Shown here: piece by piece, positions 17,100 through 25,561 of the stretch | Numbering within the stretch: the first letter of the stretch is position 1 | How the letters are laid out: the number at the start of each line of letters is the position of its first letter | Assembly (NCBI GenBank): GCA_963776735.1 | Contig: CAVZNV010000018.1 | Location: 248,001 to 312,000 of the forward strand | Origin: PALSA-612 sp963776735 | GTDB lineage: Bacteria > Actinomycetota > Thermoleophilia > Gaiellales > Gaiellaceae | Reading direction: 5' to 3' | Length of the DNA stretch: 64,000 bases | The notes under the pieces: generated by a model | Told to the model about the DNA's origin: nothing | Database searches by the model: none | The model's input: only the letters and a program-made list of their open reading frames with translations | Translations under genes and position numbers: made by a program

Positions 17100-17894
17100 A
17101 TGCTCTTTCGGCTTGGCGCCTACAGGCTCTTTCGCCACGACCCCGTCGTCGCGTGGCGCTTCATGCGTCTCTGGATGCCCGGGCTGATCCGCGTCCTGGC
17201 GCCGAACGCCGGCTACGGCGTCTCGAGGATGCCGGCGACCGGCGGCGCCGTCCTGGCGGCGAATCACCTCAGCGCGATCGACCCGCCCGCGATCGGCGTC
17301 TACTCGACGCGCGCCATCCGCTACATGACGAAGGTCGAGCTCCTGCAAATCCCGGTCGCCGGCCCGTTCCTGCGCATGACCGGAACGTTCGCAGTTCGGC
17401 GCGGCGAAGGCGACCGCGACTCGCTGCGGGTCGCGCGCTGGCTCGTCCGCGAAGGCCACGTCGTCGGGATGTTCATGGAGGGAACGCGCCAGAAGCTGGG
17501 CTACCCGGGGCCGGCGCACTCCGGCGCGGCGATGGTCGCGATGCAGGAGGGGCTGCCCGTGATCCCGGTCGGCGTCGACGCGTTCGGCTGGTCGCTGCAG
17601 AACCGCCGTCCGTTCGCCGTCGCGTTCGGGGAGCCGATGGACCTGAGCGCCTTCCCGCGGAACGGACGCGGCTACAAGGAGGCCGCCGCGCTCGTCGAGG
17701 CCGAGATGCTGCGGCTGTGGCACCTCGCGGCGCAGGCCGTCGCGGACGGCCTGCCGGACCACCTGCGGGACGGCACGCCGCGCGAGCCGGAGGTCAGGCT
17801 CCGCGACTTCGAGCCGGCCGGCGTTCTCCCCGGCTGGCCGACGGAGGACTGGGCCAGGGAGCCGCTCGGCCCGCTGTACGGGGCGATCACGTGA
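17100..17894 (+). CDS. plsC: 1-acyl-sn-glycerol-3-phosphate acyltransferase
   Basis: 264 residues. The PlsC motifs are present: NHLSAIDPP (block I HxxxxD) near 55-63, FAVRRGEGDRDSL (block II) and FMEGTRQ (block III EGTR), with PVIPVGV as block IV. It acylates lysophosphatidic acid to phosphatidic acid at the membrane. A C-terminal tail of about 60 residues follows the catalytic domain. The last 4 bp overlap the aroA start (GTGA), so translation of aroA is coupled to it. Confidence 0.92.
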   Translation: MLFRLGAYRLFRHDPVVAWRFMRLWMPGLIRVLAPNAGYGVSRMPATGGAVLAANHLSAIDPPAIGVYSTRAIRYMTKVELLQIPVAGPFLRMTGTFAVRRGEGDRDSLRVARWLVREGHVVGMFMEGTRQKLGYPGPAHSGAAMVAMQEGLPVIPVGVDAFGWSLQNRRPFAVAFGEPMDLSAFPRNGRGYKEAAALVEAEMLRLWHLAAQAVADGLPDHLRDGTPREPEVRLRDFEPAGVLPGWPTEDWAREPLGPLYGAIT

Positions 17895-19177
17895 CCCGTG
17901 TCGCACCGGCCGTGAGCCTGCGCGGCGCAGTCGCCGTGCCCGGCGACAAGTCGATCTCGCACCGTGCGGTGCTGATCGGCGCGATCTGCGACGGCGAGAC
18001 GGTCGTGCGCGGCTTCGGGCGGTCCGGCGACACGGAGTCCACGGTCGCGGCAGTTCGTGCGCTCGGCGTCGAGATCGCCGAGGAAGGGCCGGACACGCTG
18101 CGCATCCACGGTGCCGGGCTGCGCGGCCTGCGTGCGGCGGACGGCCCGATCGACTGCGGCAACGCCGGCACGCTCGTGCGGCTGATCGCGGGCATCCTCG
18201 CCGGCCAGACGTGGCAACAGTTCGAGCTCACGGGTGACGAGTCGCTGTCAGCACGTCCGATGGGGCGGATCGCCGGGCCGCTGACGGAGATGGGCGCCGG
18301 CGTCGAAACCGCAGACGGGCACCTGCCGCTCGGGATCGACGGGCGGCCGCTGCACGGAATCGAGTACGAGCTGCCGGTGGCGAGCGGCCAGGTGAAGTCC
18401 TGCGTGCTGCTGGCGGGGCTCTACGCCGAGGGCGAGACGACCGTGGTCGAGCCCGTTGCGACCCGCGACCACACCGAGCGGATGCTGCGCGCTGCCGGGG
18501 CCCAACTGCGCGTCCAGCCGGGCCGGATCACCGTGCAGCCCGCGGAAAGGCTCGAGCTCGGCGAGGTGGTCGTTCCGGGCGACATCTCCTCTGCAGCGCC
18601 GCTGATCCTCGCCGCGACGCTGCTCCCGGGCTCCGAGCTGATCGTCACCGGTGTCGGAGTGAACCCGACGAGGACAGGCTTTCTCGACGTCCTCGAGCGC
18701 ATGGGCGCGCGCATCGCGATCTTCAACCGGCGCACCGCGGCCGGGGAGCCGGTCGCCGACCTCGAGATCACGTCGGCCGAGCTGGTCGCGACCGAGATCG
18801 TCCCGGACGAAGTGCCGCGCCTCGTCGACGAGTTGCCGCTGTTCGCGCTCGCCGCCTCGATGGCGCACGGCGACAGCCGCGTCCGCGGCGCCGAGGAGCT
18901 GCGCGCGAAGGAGACGGACCGGATCGAGGCGGTTGTGGACGGCCTCAAGGGCCTCGGCGCGCACGTCACCGGCACGCGTGACGGCTTCCGGATCCGCGGT
19001 GTCCCCACGCGTCCGCGCGGCGGCCACATGAGCGCCCGCGGCGACCACCGCATCGCGATGCTGGCCGCGGTCGCGGGCCTCGCGTCGCGCGACGGCGTCG
19101 AGATCGAGGGCGCCGAGACAGTGGCGATATCCTTTCCCGGCTTCTTCGATCTGATCGACTCCCTGGCCCAACGATGA
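17891..19177 (+). CDS. aroA: 3-phosphoshikimate 1-carboxyvinyltransferase (EPSP synthase)
   Basis: 428 residues. Starts VTRVAPAVSLRGAVAVPGDK, followed at once by the conserved PGDKSISHRA loop that binds shikimate 3-phosphate and PEP; GNAGTLVRL (about 92-100) is the LFLGNAGT-equivalent. The RAKETDRI segment and C-terminal DHRIAMLAAVAGL are typical. The enzyme makes EPSP in the shikimate pathway. It overlaps plsC by GTGA and cmk by ATGA, a tight translational chain. Confidence 0.97.
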   Translation: MTRVAPAVSLRGAVAVPGDKSISHRAVLIGAICDGETVVRGFGRSGDTESTVAAVRALGVEIAEEGPDTLRIHGAGLRGLRAADGPIDCGNAGTLVRLIAGILAGQTWQQFELTGDESLSARPMGRIAGPLTEMGAGVETADGHLPLGIDGRPLHGIEYELPVASGQVKSCVLLAGLYAEGETTVVEPVATRDHTERMLRAAGAQLRVQPGRITVQPAERLELGEVVVPGDISSAAPLILAATLLPGSELIVTGVGVNPTRTGFLDVLERMGARIAIFNRRTAAGEPVADLEITSAELVATEIVPDEVPRLVDELPLFALAASMAHGDSRVRGAEELRAKETDRIEAVVDGLKGLGAHVTGTRDGFRIRGVPTRPRGGHMSARGDHRIAMLAAVAGLASRDGVEIEGAETVAISFPGFFDLIDSLAQR

Positions 19178-19812
19178 TCATCGCCATCGACGGACCCGCA
19201 GGCGCGGGCAAGAGCACGGTTGCCCGCATGCTGGCGGACCGGATCGGCTTCCGCTACCTCGACACCGGCGCCATGTACCGGGCGCTGACGTGGCTCGCCA
19301 TGCGCGAGGGGATGGACCTCGGCGACGGCGACAAGCTCGGCGTCCTCGCACGGGAGCATCCGGTCGAGCTCGACCCGTCCGGGCGTGTCTCGATCGCGGG
19401 CGCCGACGTGACGACGTCGATCCGCACGGCGCGGATCGACAAGATGGTGCCGGTGGTCGCGCGCCACCCCCGCGTGCGCGAGGTGATGCGCGAACGTCAG
19501 CGGCGCCTCGCCGAGCGGTCGGACTCGGTGATGGAAGGCCGCGACATCGGCACGGTCGTCGTTCCCGACGCCGACGTGAAGGTCTACCTCGTCGCGGACG
19601 CAGGGGTGCGCGCTGCGAGGCGTCGTGCCGAGCGCCCCGAGGTCGGAGCCGCGGCGCTCGACACCGACCCGCTGCGCCGCGACAAGCAGGACGCCGAACG
19701 GATGACGCCGGCCGAGGACGCGGTCGAGATCGACACGACCGAACTCGAGGCGGCCGATGTCGTCGACCGGATCGAAGAGCTGCTCCGCGAGCGCCGCGCC
19801 CCCGCGCTCTAG
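19174..19812 (+). CDS. cmk: Cytidylate kinase
   Basis: 212 residues. P-loop GPAGAGKST at about 6-14, the LDTGAMYRALTW substrate segment, and DGRDIG-type motif MEGRDIGTVVVPDA. It phosphorylates CMP/dCMP. aroA-cmk adjacency is common in bacteria. The gene ends 4 bp from the stop of a convergent membrane-protein gene; the two 3' ends leave no room for a separate terminator. Confidence 0.96.
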   Translation: MIIAIDGPAGAGKSTVARMLADRIGFRYLDTGAMYRALTWLAMREGMDLGDGDKLGVLAREHPVELDPSGRVSIAGADVTTSIRTARIDKMVPVVARHPRVREVMRERQRRLAERSDSVMEGRDIGTVVVPDADVKVYLVADAGVRAARRRAERPEVGAAALDTDPLRRDKQDAERMTPAEDAVEIDTTELEAADVVDRIEELLRERRAPAL

Positions 19813-19816
19813 CGCC

Positions 19817-20965
19817 TCAGGAGCGGAAGGTCAGCCAGAACCGGTCCTCGCCCGCGTGTGCGGGGAGGTGGCGCAGGCGGTCGAGCGCCTCTGCCGCCGG
19901 ACCGTCCCAGCGCTCGCCGTAGTCGTCGCGCAGCATGACGACGAGGGTGCCTTGCTCGTCCGCGTGGAACTCGGAGGGGCGTACGGCCAGCCCCGACGGC
20001 CCGACGAGACCCACGCGGCGCAGGTCGTCGACGAGCTGGAGCCGGACGTCCTCGACCTCGCGCTCGTCGAGAAACGCCTGCGCCTGGTCGGAGAGAGGGA
20101 CGGCAGGCAGCTTCGGCACGGAGAGGAGCCGCCGCCTCCGCTCCTGGAACGCCGACTCCAGCTCTTCCTCGTCGAAGACGCCCAGCCCGGCGCCAGCCGT
20201 GGCGTACTCGAAGAGCTCCAGCCGGAAGAGCTGGGTGACCGCGTTCTGGGCCGACGTGACGAGCACGAACAGCACCACGGCGACGGCGAGGATGAGGCCG
20301 CCTGCGACGTGGGCGCTCGAGAAGGTGGAGAAGCCGATCACACCGACGATCAGCATCGGAATTCCGAGCAGCGAGAAGATCGCGCCGATCACCAGCGATC
20401 CGACGACACCCTCGCCCCAACGCTCGCGGATGATCCGGCCCGAGCGGCGGGTTGCATCGATCGGCCCGACTCCCTCGAGAGCGATGATCGGGATCACGAA
20501 GAACGTGGCAAGTGCCCAGGCCGCTCCCGCCAGCCACTCGGCGATCCTGGCTGCGAGTCCGCCGACCCTCACGTGCTGGAGCGCCTGGATCACGAGTGCC
20601 ACTGCGGTGGACAGCAGCGCCCACGCGGCGATGACTCCGAGCCGCTGCCGGGCCGCACGGAGCCCGTCGCGCACGCTCGCCGGCTCGCCGACGAGCCTGC
20701 GCCGGGCGACGGAGACGAACGCGACGCCGAAGAAGGTCGAGATGAACGACAGCGGGTAGAACGCGGCGGCACAGGCGACGAGGAACCAGAGGTTCGAGTG
20801 CAAATCGGACGAGAAGTAGGCCCCGGCGGCGAAGACCGGCACCGCCACCGCCACCGTCGCGAGGCAGGAGAGCAGCGGGAGGACGAGCAGCACCTTGTCG
20901 GCCTCGATGACGTTCCAGCTTTGCTTCGAGAGCTCCCAGCCGCGGCTGTACCTGCCCTTGCCCAT
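19817..20965 (-). CDS. Multi-pass membrane protein, DUF6159-like
   Basis: 382 residues. The protein begins MGKGRYSRGWELSKQSWNVI, then has about six hydrophobic segments between residues 25 and 265 and a hydrophilic C-terminal domain of about 110 residues rich in Arg/Glu. The R-GWEL-x-K-x-SW start followed by paired helices resembles the DUF6159 family of membrane proteins of unknown role. The frame stays open upstream into a methyltransferase remnant, but ATG 20965 matches the family start and has a TACACT -10 element 8 bp before it. Convergent with cmk. Confidence 0.78.
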   Translation of the reverse strand: MGKGRYSRGWELSKQSWNVIEADKVLLVLPLLSCLATVAVAVPVFAAGAYFSSDLHSNLWFLVACAAAFYPLSFISTFFGVAFVSVARRRLVGEPASVRDGLRAARQRLGVIAAWALLSTAVALVIQALQHVRVGGLAARIAEWLAGAAWALATFFVIPIIALEGVGPIDATRRSGRIIRERWGEGVVGSLVIGAIFSLLGIPMLIVGVIGFSTFSSAHVAGGLILAVAVVLFVLVTSAQNAVTQLFRLELFEYATAGAGLGVFDEEELESAFQERRRRLLSVPKLPAVPLSDQAQAFLDEREVEDVRLQLVDDLRRVGLVGPSGLAVRPSEFHADEQGTLVVMLRDDYGERWDGPAAEALDRLRHLPAHAGEDRFWLTFRS

Positions 20966-20973
20966 CGCACTCC

Positions 20974-20979
20974 AGTGTA
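20974..20979 (-). promoter_or_regulatory. -10 element of DUF6159-like gene
   Basis: TACACT on the minus strand, 8 bp before ATG 20965. Confidence 0.5.
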
Positions 20980-21007
20980 GGTGCGCCGACATTCCCGTGA
21001 CAACCGG

Positions 21008-21151
21008 CGGAAACGTCCGCTCTCCGTCCTCTAGGTCGATGCCGAGGACGTGTCCGCCGGTGATCCTCTCCGCGAGCCCGATCGTGATCGAGCCTGCCCC
21101 GCAACCGGCGTCGAGCACGACCGATCTGTCCCCGGCAGCAGGAAGTCGGCC
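21008..21151 (-). pseudogene. Remnant of a SAM-dependent methyltransferase
   Basis: About 48 codons of open minus-strand frame read as the motif I region of a class I methyltransferase: SVVLDAGCGAGSITIGLAER followed by TGGHVLGIDLED. There is nothing resembling motifs II-IV after it and no credible N-terminal half before it. The frame then runs into the 5' end of the DUF6159-like gene, whose own promoter lies between. This looks like a truncated leftover, not an N-terminal domain. Confidence 0.6.
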
Positions 21152-21199
21152 TAGACCGCAGCCGACCGTGCCAGCAGCAACTCCTCGAACTCCACGCCA

Positions 21200-21222
21200 C
21201 CTTGTAACACTGTGTTGCAAGG
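21200..21222. promoter_or_regulatory. 23-bp palindrome, probable repressor operator
   Basis: CCTTGTAACAC-T-GTGTTGCAAGG: arms of 11 bp with a single mismatched pair around a central T. TGTAACA/TGTTxCA half-sites of this form are typical of TetR-family operators. It lies 25 bp before the der start and just upstream of the methyltransferase remnant, so its original target may have been the lost gene. No TetR gene is nearby. Confidence 0.55.
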
Positions 21223-21231
21223 TCGGGCGGG

Positions 21232-21237
21232 AATACT
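21232..21237 (+). promoter_or_regulatory. -10-like element of der
   Basis: AATACT, 9 bp before ATG 21247. Confidence 0.35.
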
Positions 21238-21246
21238 GGGTGTGGC

Positions 21247-22566
21247 ATGTCGGAAACCGCACCTGAGAGGCTGCTGGGCAAGGTCGCGATCGTCGGCTAC
21301 CCGAACGTCGGCAAGTCGACGCTGATCAACCGGCTCACCGAGTCGCGCGCCGCGGTCGTCCACGAGACGCCCGGCGTGACGCGCGACCGCAAGGAGCTGG
21401 TCTGCGAGTGGACCGGCAAGCGGTTCGCGATCGTCGACACGGGCGGGGTCGACGTGGCCGATCCGTCGCCGATCGGCCGCGGGATCGTGGAGCAGGCAAC
21501 GGCGGCGATCGGCGAGGCCGACCTCGTGCTGTTCGTCGTCGATGCGCGGGCCGGGATCACGCCGGGCGACGAGGAGTTGGCCGAGATCCTCCGTCGCTCC
21601 GACAAGCCGGTGATCGTGCTGGCGAACAAGCTCGACGAGCCGGCCGCGGACGCGTTTGCGCACGAGTTCAACCGTCTCGGCCTCGGCGAGCCCGTGCCGA
21701 TCTCGGCCATGCACGGATACGGCACGGGCGACCTGCTGGACGAGATCGTCGCGCGGCTCCCGGGCGACGGTACGGTCGAGACCGGGGAGGAGGCGATCCG
21801 CGTCGCCATTCTCGGGCGGCCGAACGTCGGCAAGTCGAGCCTGCTGAACGCGTTCGTGGGAGAGGAGCGCGTGCTGGTCTCGGACGTCCCCGGCACGACC
21901 CGGGACGCGATCGACACGATCCTCCAGCGCGGCGAGCAGACGTTCGTCCTCGTCGACACCGCGGGGCTGCGCCGTAAGCGCCACCAGCGGCAGGGCATCG
22001 AGTACTACTCGGAGCTGCGCGCGCTCGACGCCGCGGAGCGCGCCGACGTGGCGCTCGTGCTCGTCGACTCGTCGGAGGGTGTGGTCGAGCAGGACCTGGC
22101 GATCGCCGACGTGGGTCGGAAGGCCGGCTGCTCGACGCTGATCGTCCTTTCCAAGTGGGACCTATCCACGGTGACGATCGAGGACGTCAGGCACCGGCTC
22201 GACGGGCGTCTGCGACAGCGGCCTCCGATCGTGGTCACGTCGGCGAAGAGCGGGCGCGGCGTGGGCCGCGTGCTCGACCGGGTCGAGGGCCTGTTCGAGA
22301 AGCACATTCACCGCATCCCGACCCCGGTGCTGAATCGCTTCCTCGCCGAGTTGCGATCCTCGCGGGAGCCGCCATCGCGCTCGGGCAAGCGGTTGAACCT
22401 GCTCTACGCGACGCAGACCGGCGTCAGGCCCCCTCGCTTCCGGTTCTTCGTCAACGATCCGGGCCTGATCACGCGCGACTACGCCTACTGGGTCGAGAAC
22501 CGCTTGCGAGAGAGGTTCGAGATGCAGGGCGTTCCCGTCTCGATCGATTTCGTGCGACGCTCCTGA
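21247..22566 (+). CDS. der: Ribosome assembly GTPase Der
   Basis: 439 residues with two tandem G domains: first P-loop GYPNVGKST near residue 17, second GRPNVGKSS near 190, each followed by DTGG/DTAG switch II and an N/SKxD-type motif (NKLDE, SKWDL). A KH-like C-terminal domain ends DYAYWVENRLRERF. It acts in 50S ribosome assembly. It stops 1 bp before the gpsA GTG. Confidence 0.97.
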   Translation: MSETAPERLLGKVAIVGYPNVGKSTLINRLTESRAAVVHETPGVTRDRKELVCEWTGKRFAIVDTGGVDVADPSPIGRGIVEQATAAIGEADLVLFVVDARAGITPGDEELAEILRRSDKPVIVLANKLDEPAADAFAHEFNRLGLGEPVPISAMHGYGTGDLLDEIVARLPGDGTVETGEEAIRVAILGRPNVGKSSLLNAFVGEERVLVSDVPGTTRDAIDTILQRGEQTFVLVDTAGLRRKRHQRQGIEYYSELRALDAAERADVALVLVDSSEGVVEQDLAIADVGRKAGCSTLIVLSKWDLSTVTIEDVRHRLDGRLRQRPPIVVTSAKSGRGVGRVLDRVEGLFEKHIHRIPTPVLNRFLAELRSSREPPSRSGKRLNLLYATQTGVRPPRFRFFVNDPGLITRDYAYWVENRLRERFEMQGVPVSIDFVRRS

Positions 22567-22567
22567 C

Positions 22568-23524
22568 GTGAGAGCCGTCGTGGTCGGGGCGGGGTCGTGG
22601 GGGACTGCGTTCGCCTGCGTGCTCCGCGATCGCGGGCACGACGTGACGCTTGCGTGCCGGGAGGGCGAGCAGGCGCGCGCGATCGCCGAGACAGGTCGAA
22701 ATCCCCGCTATCTCTCGGACGTCGACCTGCGCGGGGTCGCGGCCGCTCCGCTTCGGGACGCGCCGGTCGTGGACGCCGACGTCGTCGCGGTGGCCGTTCC
22801 GAGCCGCGTCTTCGGCGAGACCGTTCGTTCTCTTCCCGGCTCGACGCCGGTGTTGACGCTGACAAAAGGCCTCGATCCCGAGACCGGCGACCTCTTGCAC
22901 ACACTGGTCGGCGACCGGCCGGTTGCCGTGCTGTCCGGGCCGACCTTCGCGGAGGAGATCGCGGCCGGCCTGCCGTGCGCGGCCGTGATCGCGAGCCGGG
23001 ACGAGGCCCTTGCCGAGCAGTTGCAAGCAGAGCTGAACTCGTCGCTCTTCCGGGTCTACGTGAACGCCGACCTCACGGGCGTCGAGTTCTGCGGCGCGGC
23101 GAAGAACGTGATCGCGCTCGCCGCCGGTGGCGTCGACGGTCTGGAGCTCGGCGACAACGCGAAGGCCGGAGTGATCACGCGCGGCGTCGCCGAGATGACA
23201 CGGCTCGGCTCCGCCTGCGGCGCGCGCCCGGAGACGTTCGCCGGCCTCGCCGGCATGGGCGACCTGATGGTCACGTGCTGGAGCAACCTTGGCCGGAACC
23301 GCCGAGCCGGAGAGCTGATCGCACGCGGCGCGACTCCGGACGGGGCCGCAGCCGAGATCGGCCAGGTCGTCGAGGGCCTGACGACGGCGCCCGTCCTCCG
23401 CGACCTCTCGCACCGCCTCGGCATCGAGCTCCCGATCACCGAGGCGGTCTGCGGAATCCTGGAGGGCCAGAGCCTGCACGAGCTCGCCGCGTCGCTGATG
23501 GGCCGCCGCCCGACGGGCGAGTAG
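22568..23524 (+). CDS. gpsA: Glycerol-3-phosphate dehydrogenase [NAD(P)+]
   Basis: 318 residues. Rossmann start VVVGAGSWGTAFACVLRDRG (GxGxWGTA), VLSGPTFAEEIAAGLP, and catalytic GVEFCGAAKNVIALAAG with the conserved Lys. It makes sn-glycerol 3-phosphate for phospholipids. In many bacteria plsY lies between der and gpsA; here der and gpsA touch and the only nearby acyltransferase is plsC, 5 kb upstream. Confidence 0.96.
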   Translation: MRAVVVGAGSWGTAFACVLRDRGHDVTLACREGEQARAIAETGRNPRYLSDVDLRGVAAAPLRDAPVVDADVVAVAVPSRVFGETVRSLPGSTPVLTLTKGLDPETGDLLHTLVGDRPVAVLSGPTFAEEIAAGLPCAAVIASRDEALAEQLQAELNSSLFRVYVNADLTGVEFCGAAKNVIALAAGGVDGLELGDNAKAGVITRGVAEMTRLGSACGARPETFAGLAGMGDLMVTCWSNLGRNRRAGELIARGATPDGAAAEIGQVVEGLTTAPVLRDLSHRLGIELPITEAVCGILEGQSLHELAASLMGRRPTGE

Positions 23525-23546
23525 TTGCCGTCGCCGGTCGTTCGAC

Positions 23547-23552
23547 TACCCT
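23547..23552 (+). promoter_or_regulatory. -10 element of metK
   Basis: TACCCT, 7 bp before ATG 23560. There is no room for a SAM riboswitch. Confidence 0.5.
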
Positions 23553-23559
23553 TGGGCCA

Positions 23560-24813
23560 ATGAGCGCTCACCACTTTTCCTTCACCTCTGAATCCGTCAC
23601 CGAAGGCCACCCGGACAAGGTCGCCGACCAGATCTCCGACGCCGTCCTCGACGCCGTCCTCACGGACGACCGCGAGGGTCGCGTCGCCTGCGAGACGCTC
23701 GTCACGACCGGACTCGTCGTCGTCGCCGGCGAGATCTCGACGCAGACATACGTCGACATCCCGACCCTCGTCCGCACCAAGGTGCGCGAGATCGGCTACG
23801 ACCGGGCCAAGTACGGCTTCGACGCCGACACGTGCGGCGTCGTCGTCGCCATCGACGAGCAGTCCGCCGACATCGCGCAGGGCGTCGACACGGCCTACGA
23901 GGTGCAGCACGACCCGGGCGACGACGACCCGCTGGATCGCATCGGCGCCGGCGACCAGGGGATGATGTTCGGCTACGCGTGCCGCGAGACGGAGGAGCTG
24001 ATGCCGCTCCCGATCACGCTCGCGCATCGGATCTGCCACCGTCTCGCACAGGTGCGGAAGGCCGATGTGCTCCCGTACCTGCGGCCGGACGGAAAGGCGC
24101 AGGTGACGGTTCGCTACGAGGTCGACGAGCACGGCCGCCAGCGGCCGATCGAGATCGAGCGTGTGCTCGTCTCCGCACAGCACCGCGAGGGGCTCGACGT
24201 CGACACGCTGCTCAAGCCGGACATCATCGAGCACGTCCTCCATCCGATCCTCCCGCACGACCTGTGCGACGTGGAGCGGCTCGGCGACGGCGACTTCGTG
24301 CTCGTCAACCCGACCGGCCGCTTCGTCAAGGGCGGGCCGATGGGCGACACCGGTGTCACGGGCCGGAAGATCATCGTCGACACGTACGGCGGCGCGGCTC
24401 GTCACGGCGGCGGCGCCTTTTCGGGCAAGGATCCGACCAAGGTCGACCGGTCCGCCGCCTACGCGGCGCGGTACGTGGCGAAGAACGTCGTCGCGGCGGG
24501 GCTCGCAGAGCGCTGCGAGCTGCAGATCGCCTACGCGATCGGCGTCGCGCACCCGGTCTCGATCGAGGTCGACTGCTTCGGCACCGAGGCCGAGGGCGTG
24601 ACCCCCGGCCGGATCGAGGCGCTCGTTCGCGAGCACTTCGACCTGCGCCCGGCGGCGATCATTCGCGACCTCGACCTGAGGCGTCCGATCTACGCGAAGA
24701 CGGCCGCGTACGGCCACTTCGGCCGCGACGACCATGACTTCACATGGGAGCGGACGGACAAGGCCGAGGCGCTCCGCGAGGCAGCAGGCCTCACGGTCCG
24801 CGCCACCGCCTAG
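23560..24813 (+). CDS. metK: S-adenosylmethionine synthetase
   Basis: 417 residues. The signatures SESVTEGHPDKVADQISDA (about 10-28), GAGDQGMMFGYA and GGGAFSGKDPTKVDRS are all present. The enzyme makes SAM from methionine and ATP. It is slightly longer than the usual 385-400 residues, with an insert DPGDDDPLDRI before GAGDQG that is common in actinobacterial enzymes. The stop overlaps the stop of the convergent DtxR-family gene by 4 bp. Confidence 0.98.
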   Translation: MSAHHFSFTSESVTEGHPDKVADQISDAVLDAVLTDDREGRVACETLVTTGLVVVAGEISTQTYVDIPTLVRTKVREIGYDRAKYGFDADTCGVVVAIDEQSADIAQGVDTAYEVQHDPGDDDPLDRIGAGDQGMMFGYACRETEELMPLPITLAHRICHRLAQVRKADVLPYLRPDGKAQVTVRYEVDEHGRQRPIEIERVLVSAQHREGLDVDTLLKPDIIEHVLHPILPHDLCDVERLGDGDFVLVNPTGRFVKGGPMGDTGVTGRKIIVDTYGGAARHGGGAFSGKDPTKVDRSAAYAARYVAKNVVAAGLAERCELQIAYAIGVAHPVSIEVDCFGTEAEGVTPGRIEALVREHFDLRPAAIIRDLDLRRPIYAKTAAYGHFGRDDHDFTWERTDKAEALREAAGLTVRATA

Positions 24814-25484
24814 GCGGCGCGCTTCACGAACAGGCCGGATGCCCGGTCGTCCGTGATCGCGCGGGGCTCGCCGCCCGCGACGACGGTCATCGTGCCGCCG
24901 CTCGCGCCGGACACCTCGACCGACGTGCCGGGCGCGAAGCCTTCGTCGTAGAACCAGTGCAGAAGCTCGCCATCGTGCTCGGCGAGGCGGACGACGGTTG
25001 CGCGGTCGCCGGGCTTCAGGTCGGCGAGCGCGACCAGCTCCCGGTTCTCGGCCTGCTCGAAGTCCGTGTCGACCGGCCAGCCGTGCGGGCAGCGGTCGGG
25101 GTGACCGAGGCGCACCTCGATCCGCTCGATCATCTCGTCGGTGAACGTGTCGCCGAGCTCGTCCGCCTGCACGTGGGACTCGGCGGCCGTGTAGCCCATG
25201 AAGTCGGTGAGGAAGCGCTCGATGATCCGGTGCTTGCGGACGACCTTCTGCGCGCGCTCGATGCCGAGCGGTGTGAGGATCGCCTCCTTCTGCTCGCCCC
25301 GCTCGACCAGGCCCTCGGCCTCGAGCCGCTTCAGCATTTCGCCGGCCGACGCACGCGACACGCCGAGCATCTCCGCGACGCGAGCCGCGATGGCCGCCGA
25401 GCCCGTCGCGGGCTGGTACTCGCCGATCGGGAAGGCGAGGAAGTAGATCGTCTCGAGGTAGCCGTCGACCGAGTGACCCGCCAC
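24810..25484 (-). CDS. DtxR/MntR-family metal-dependent transcriptional repressor
   Basis: 224 residues. An N-terminal winged helix (about 1-65: SAAIAARVAEMLGVSRASAG, then MLKRLEAEGLVERG) is followed by the metal-binding dimerisation domain (HRIIERFLTDFMG...HVQADELGDTF) and a C-terminal FeoA/SH3-like domain from about 154 (DLKPGDRATVVRLAEHD). Such proteins bind Fe2+ or Mn2+ and then repress metal uptake. It starts at GTG 25484, divergent from a ZIP transporter, and two matching inverted repeats lie between them, so it very likely represses both. Confidence 0.92.
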   Translation of the reverse strand: MAGHSVDGYLETIYFLAFPIGEYQPATGSAAIAARVAEMLGVSRASAGEMLKRLEAEGLVERGEQKEAILTPLGIERAQKVVRKHRIIERFLTDFMGYTAAESHVQADELGDTFTDEMIERIEVRLGHPDRCPHGWPVDTDFEQAENRELVALADLKPGDRATVVRLAEHDGELLHWFYDEGFAPGTSVEVSGASGGTMTVVAGGEPRAITDDRASGLFVKRAA

Positions 25485-25490
25485 GGCTCG

Positions 25491-25496
25491 ACTATA
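25491..25496 (-). promoter_or_regulatory. -10 element of the DtxR-family gene
   Basis: TATAGT, near-consensus, 6 bp before GTG 25484; fits a leaderless message. Confidence 0.6.
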
Positions 25497-25512
25497 GATG
25501 ACGCCCCGAGCG

Positions 25513-25530
25513 TGTAAGGGTTGCCTTCCA
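25513..25530. promoter_or_regulatory. DtxR/MntR-type operator, copy 1
   Basis: TGTAAGG-GTTG-CCTTCCA, an inverted repeat with one mismatch between the 7-bp arms. It lies in the -35 region of the repressor's own promoter. Confidence 0.6.
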
Positions 25531-25542
25531 CCAAATACCGCC

Positions 25543-25560
25543 TGTAAGGTGCCCCTTACA
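25543..25560. promoter_or_regulatory. DtxR/MntR-type operator, copy 2
   Basis: TGTAAGG-TGCC-CCTTACA, perfect 7-bp arms. Starts exactly 30 bp after copy 1, about three helical turns, so both face the same side of the DNA. It ends 1 bp before the ZIP GTG and covers that gene's -10, so binding would block initiation. Confidence 0.7.
25545..25550 (+). promoter_or_regulatory. -10-like element of ZIP gene, inside the operator
   Basis: TAAGGT, ending 11 bp before GTG 25562. Confidence 0.35.
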
Positions 25561-25561
25561 C

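Noticed and set aside
20966..21262. DUF6159-like protein with a methyltransferase N-terminal domain
   Set aside because: The fragment has motif I only and a promoter lies between; a clean family start exists at ATG 20965.
23525..23559. SAM riboswitch before metK
   Set aside because: Only 35 bp separate gpsA and metK and they hold a -10 element; no SAM-binding fold can fit.
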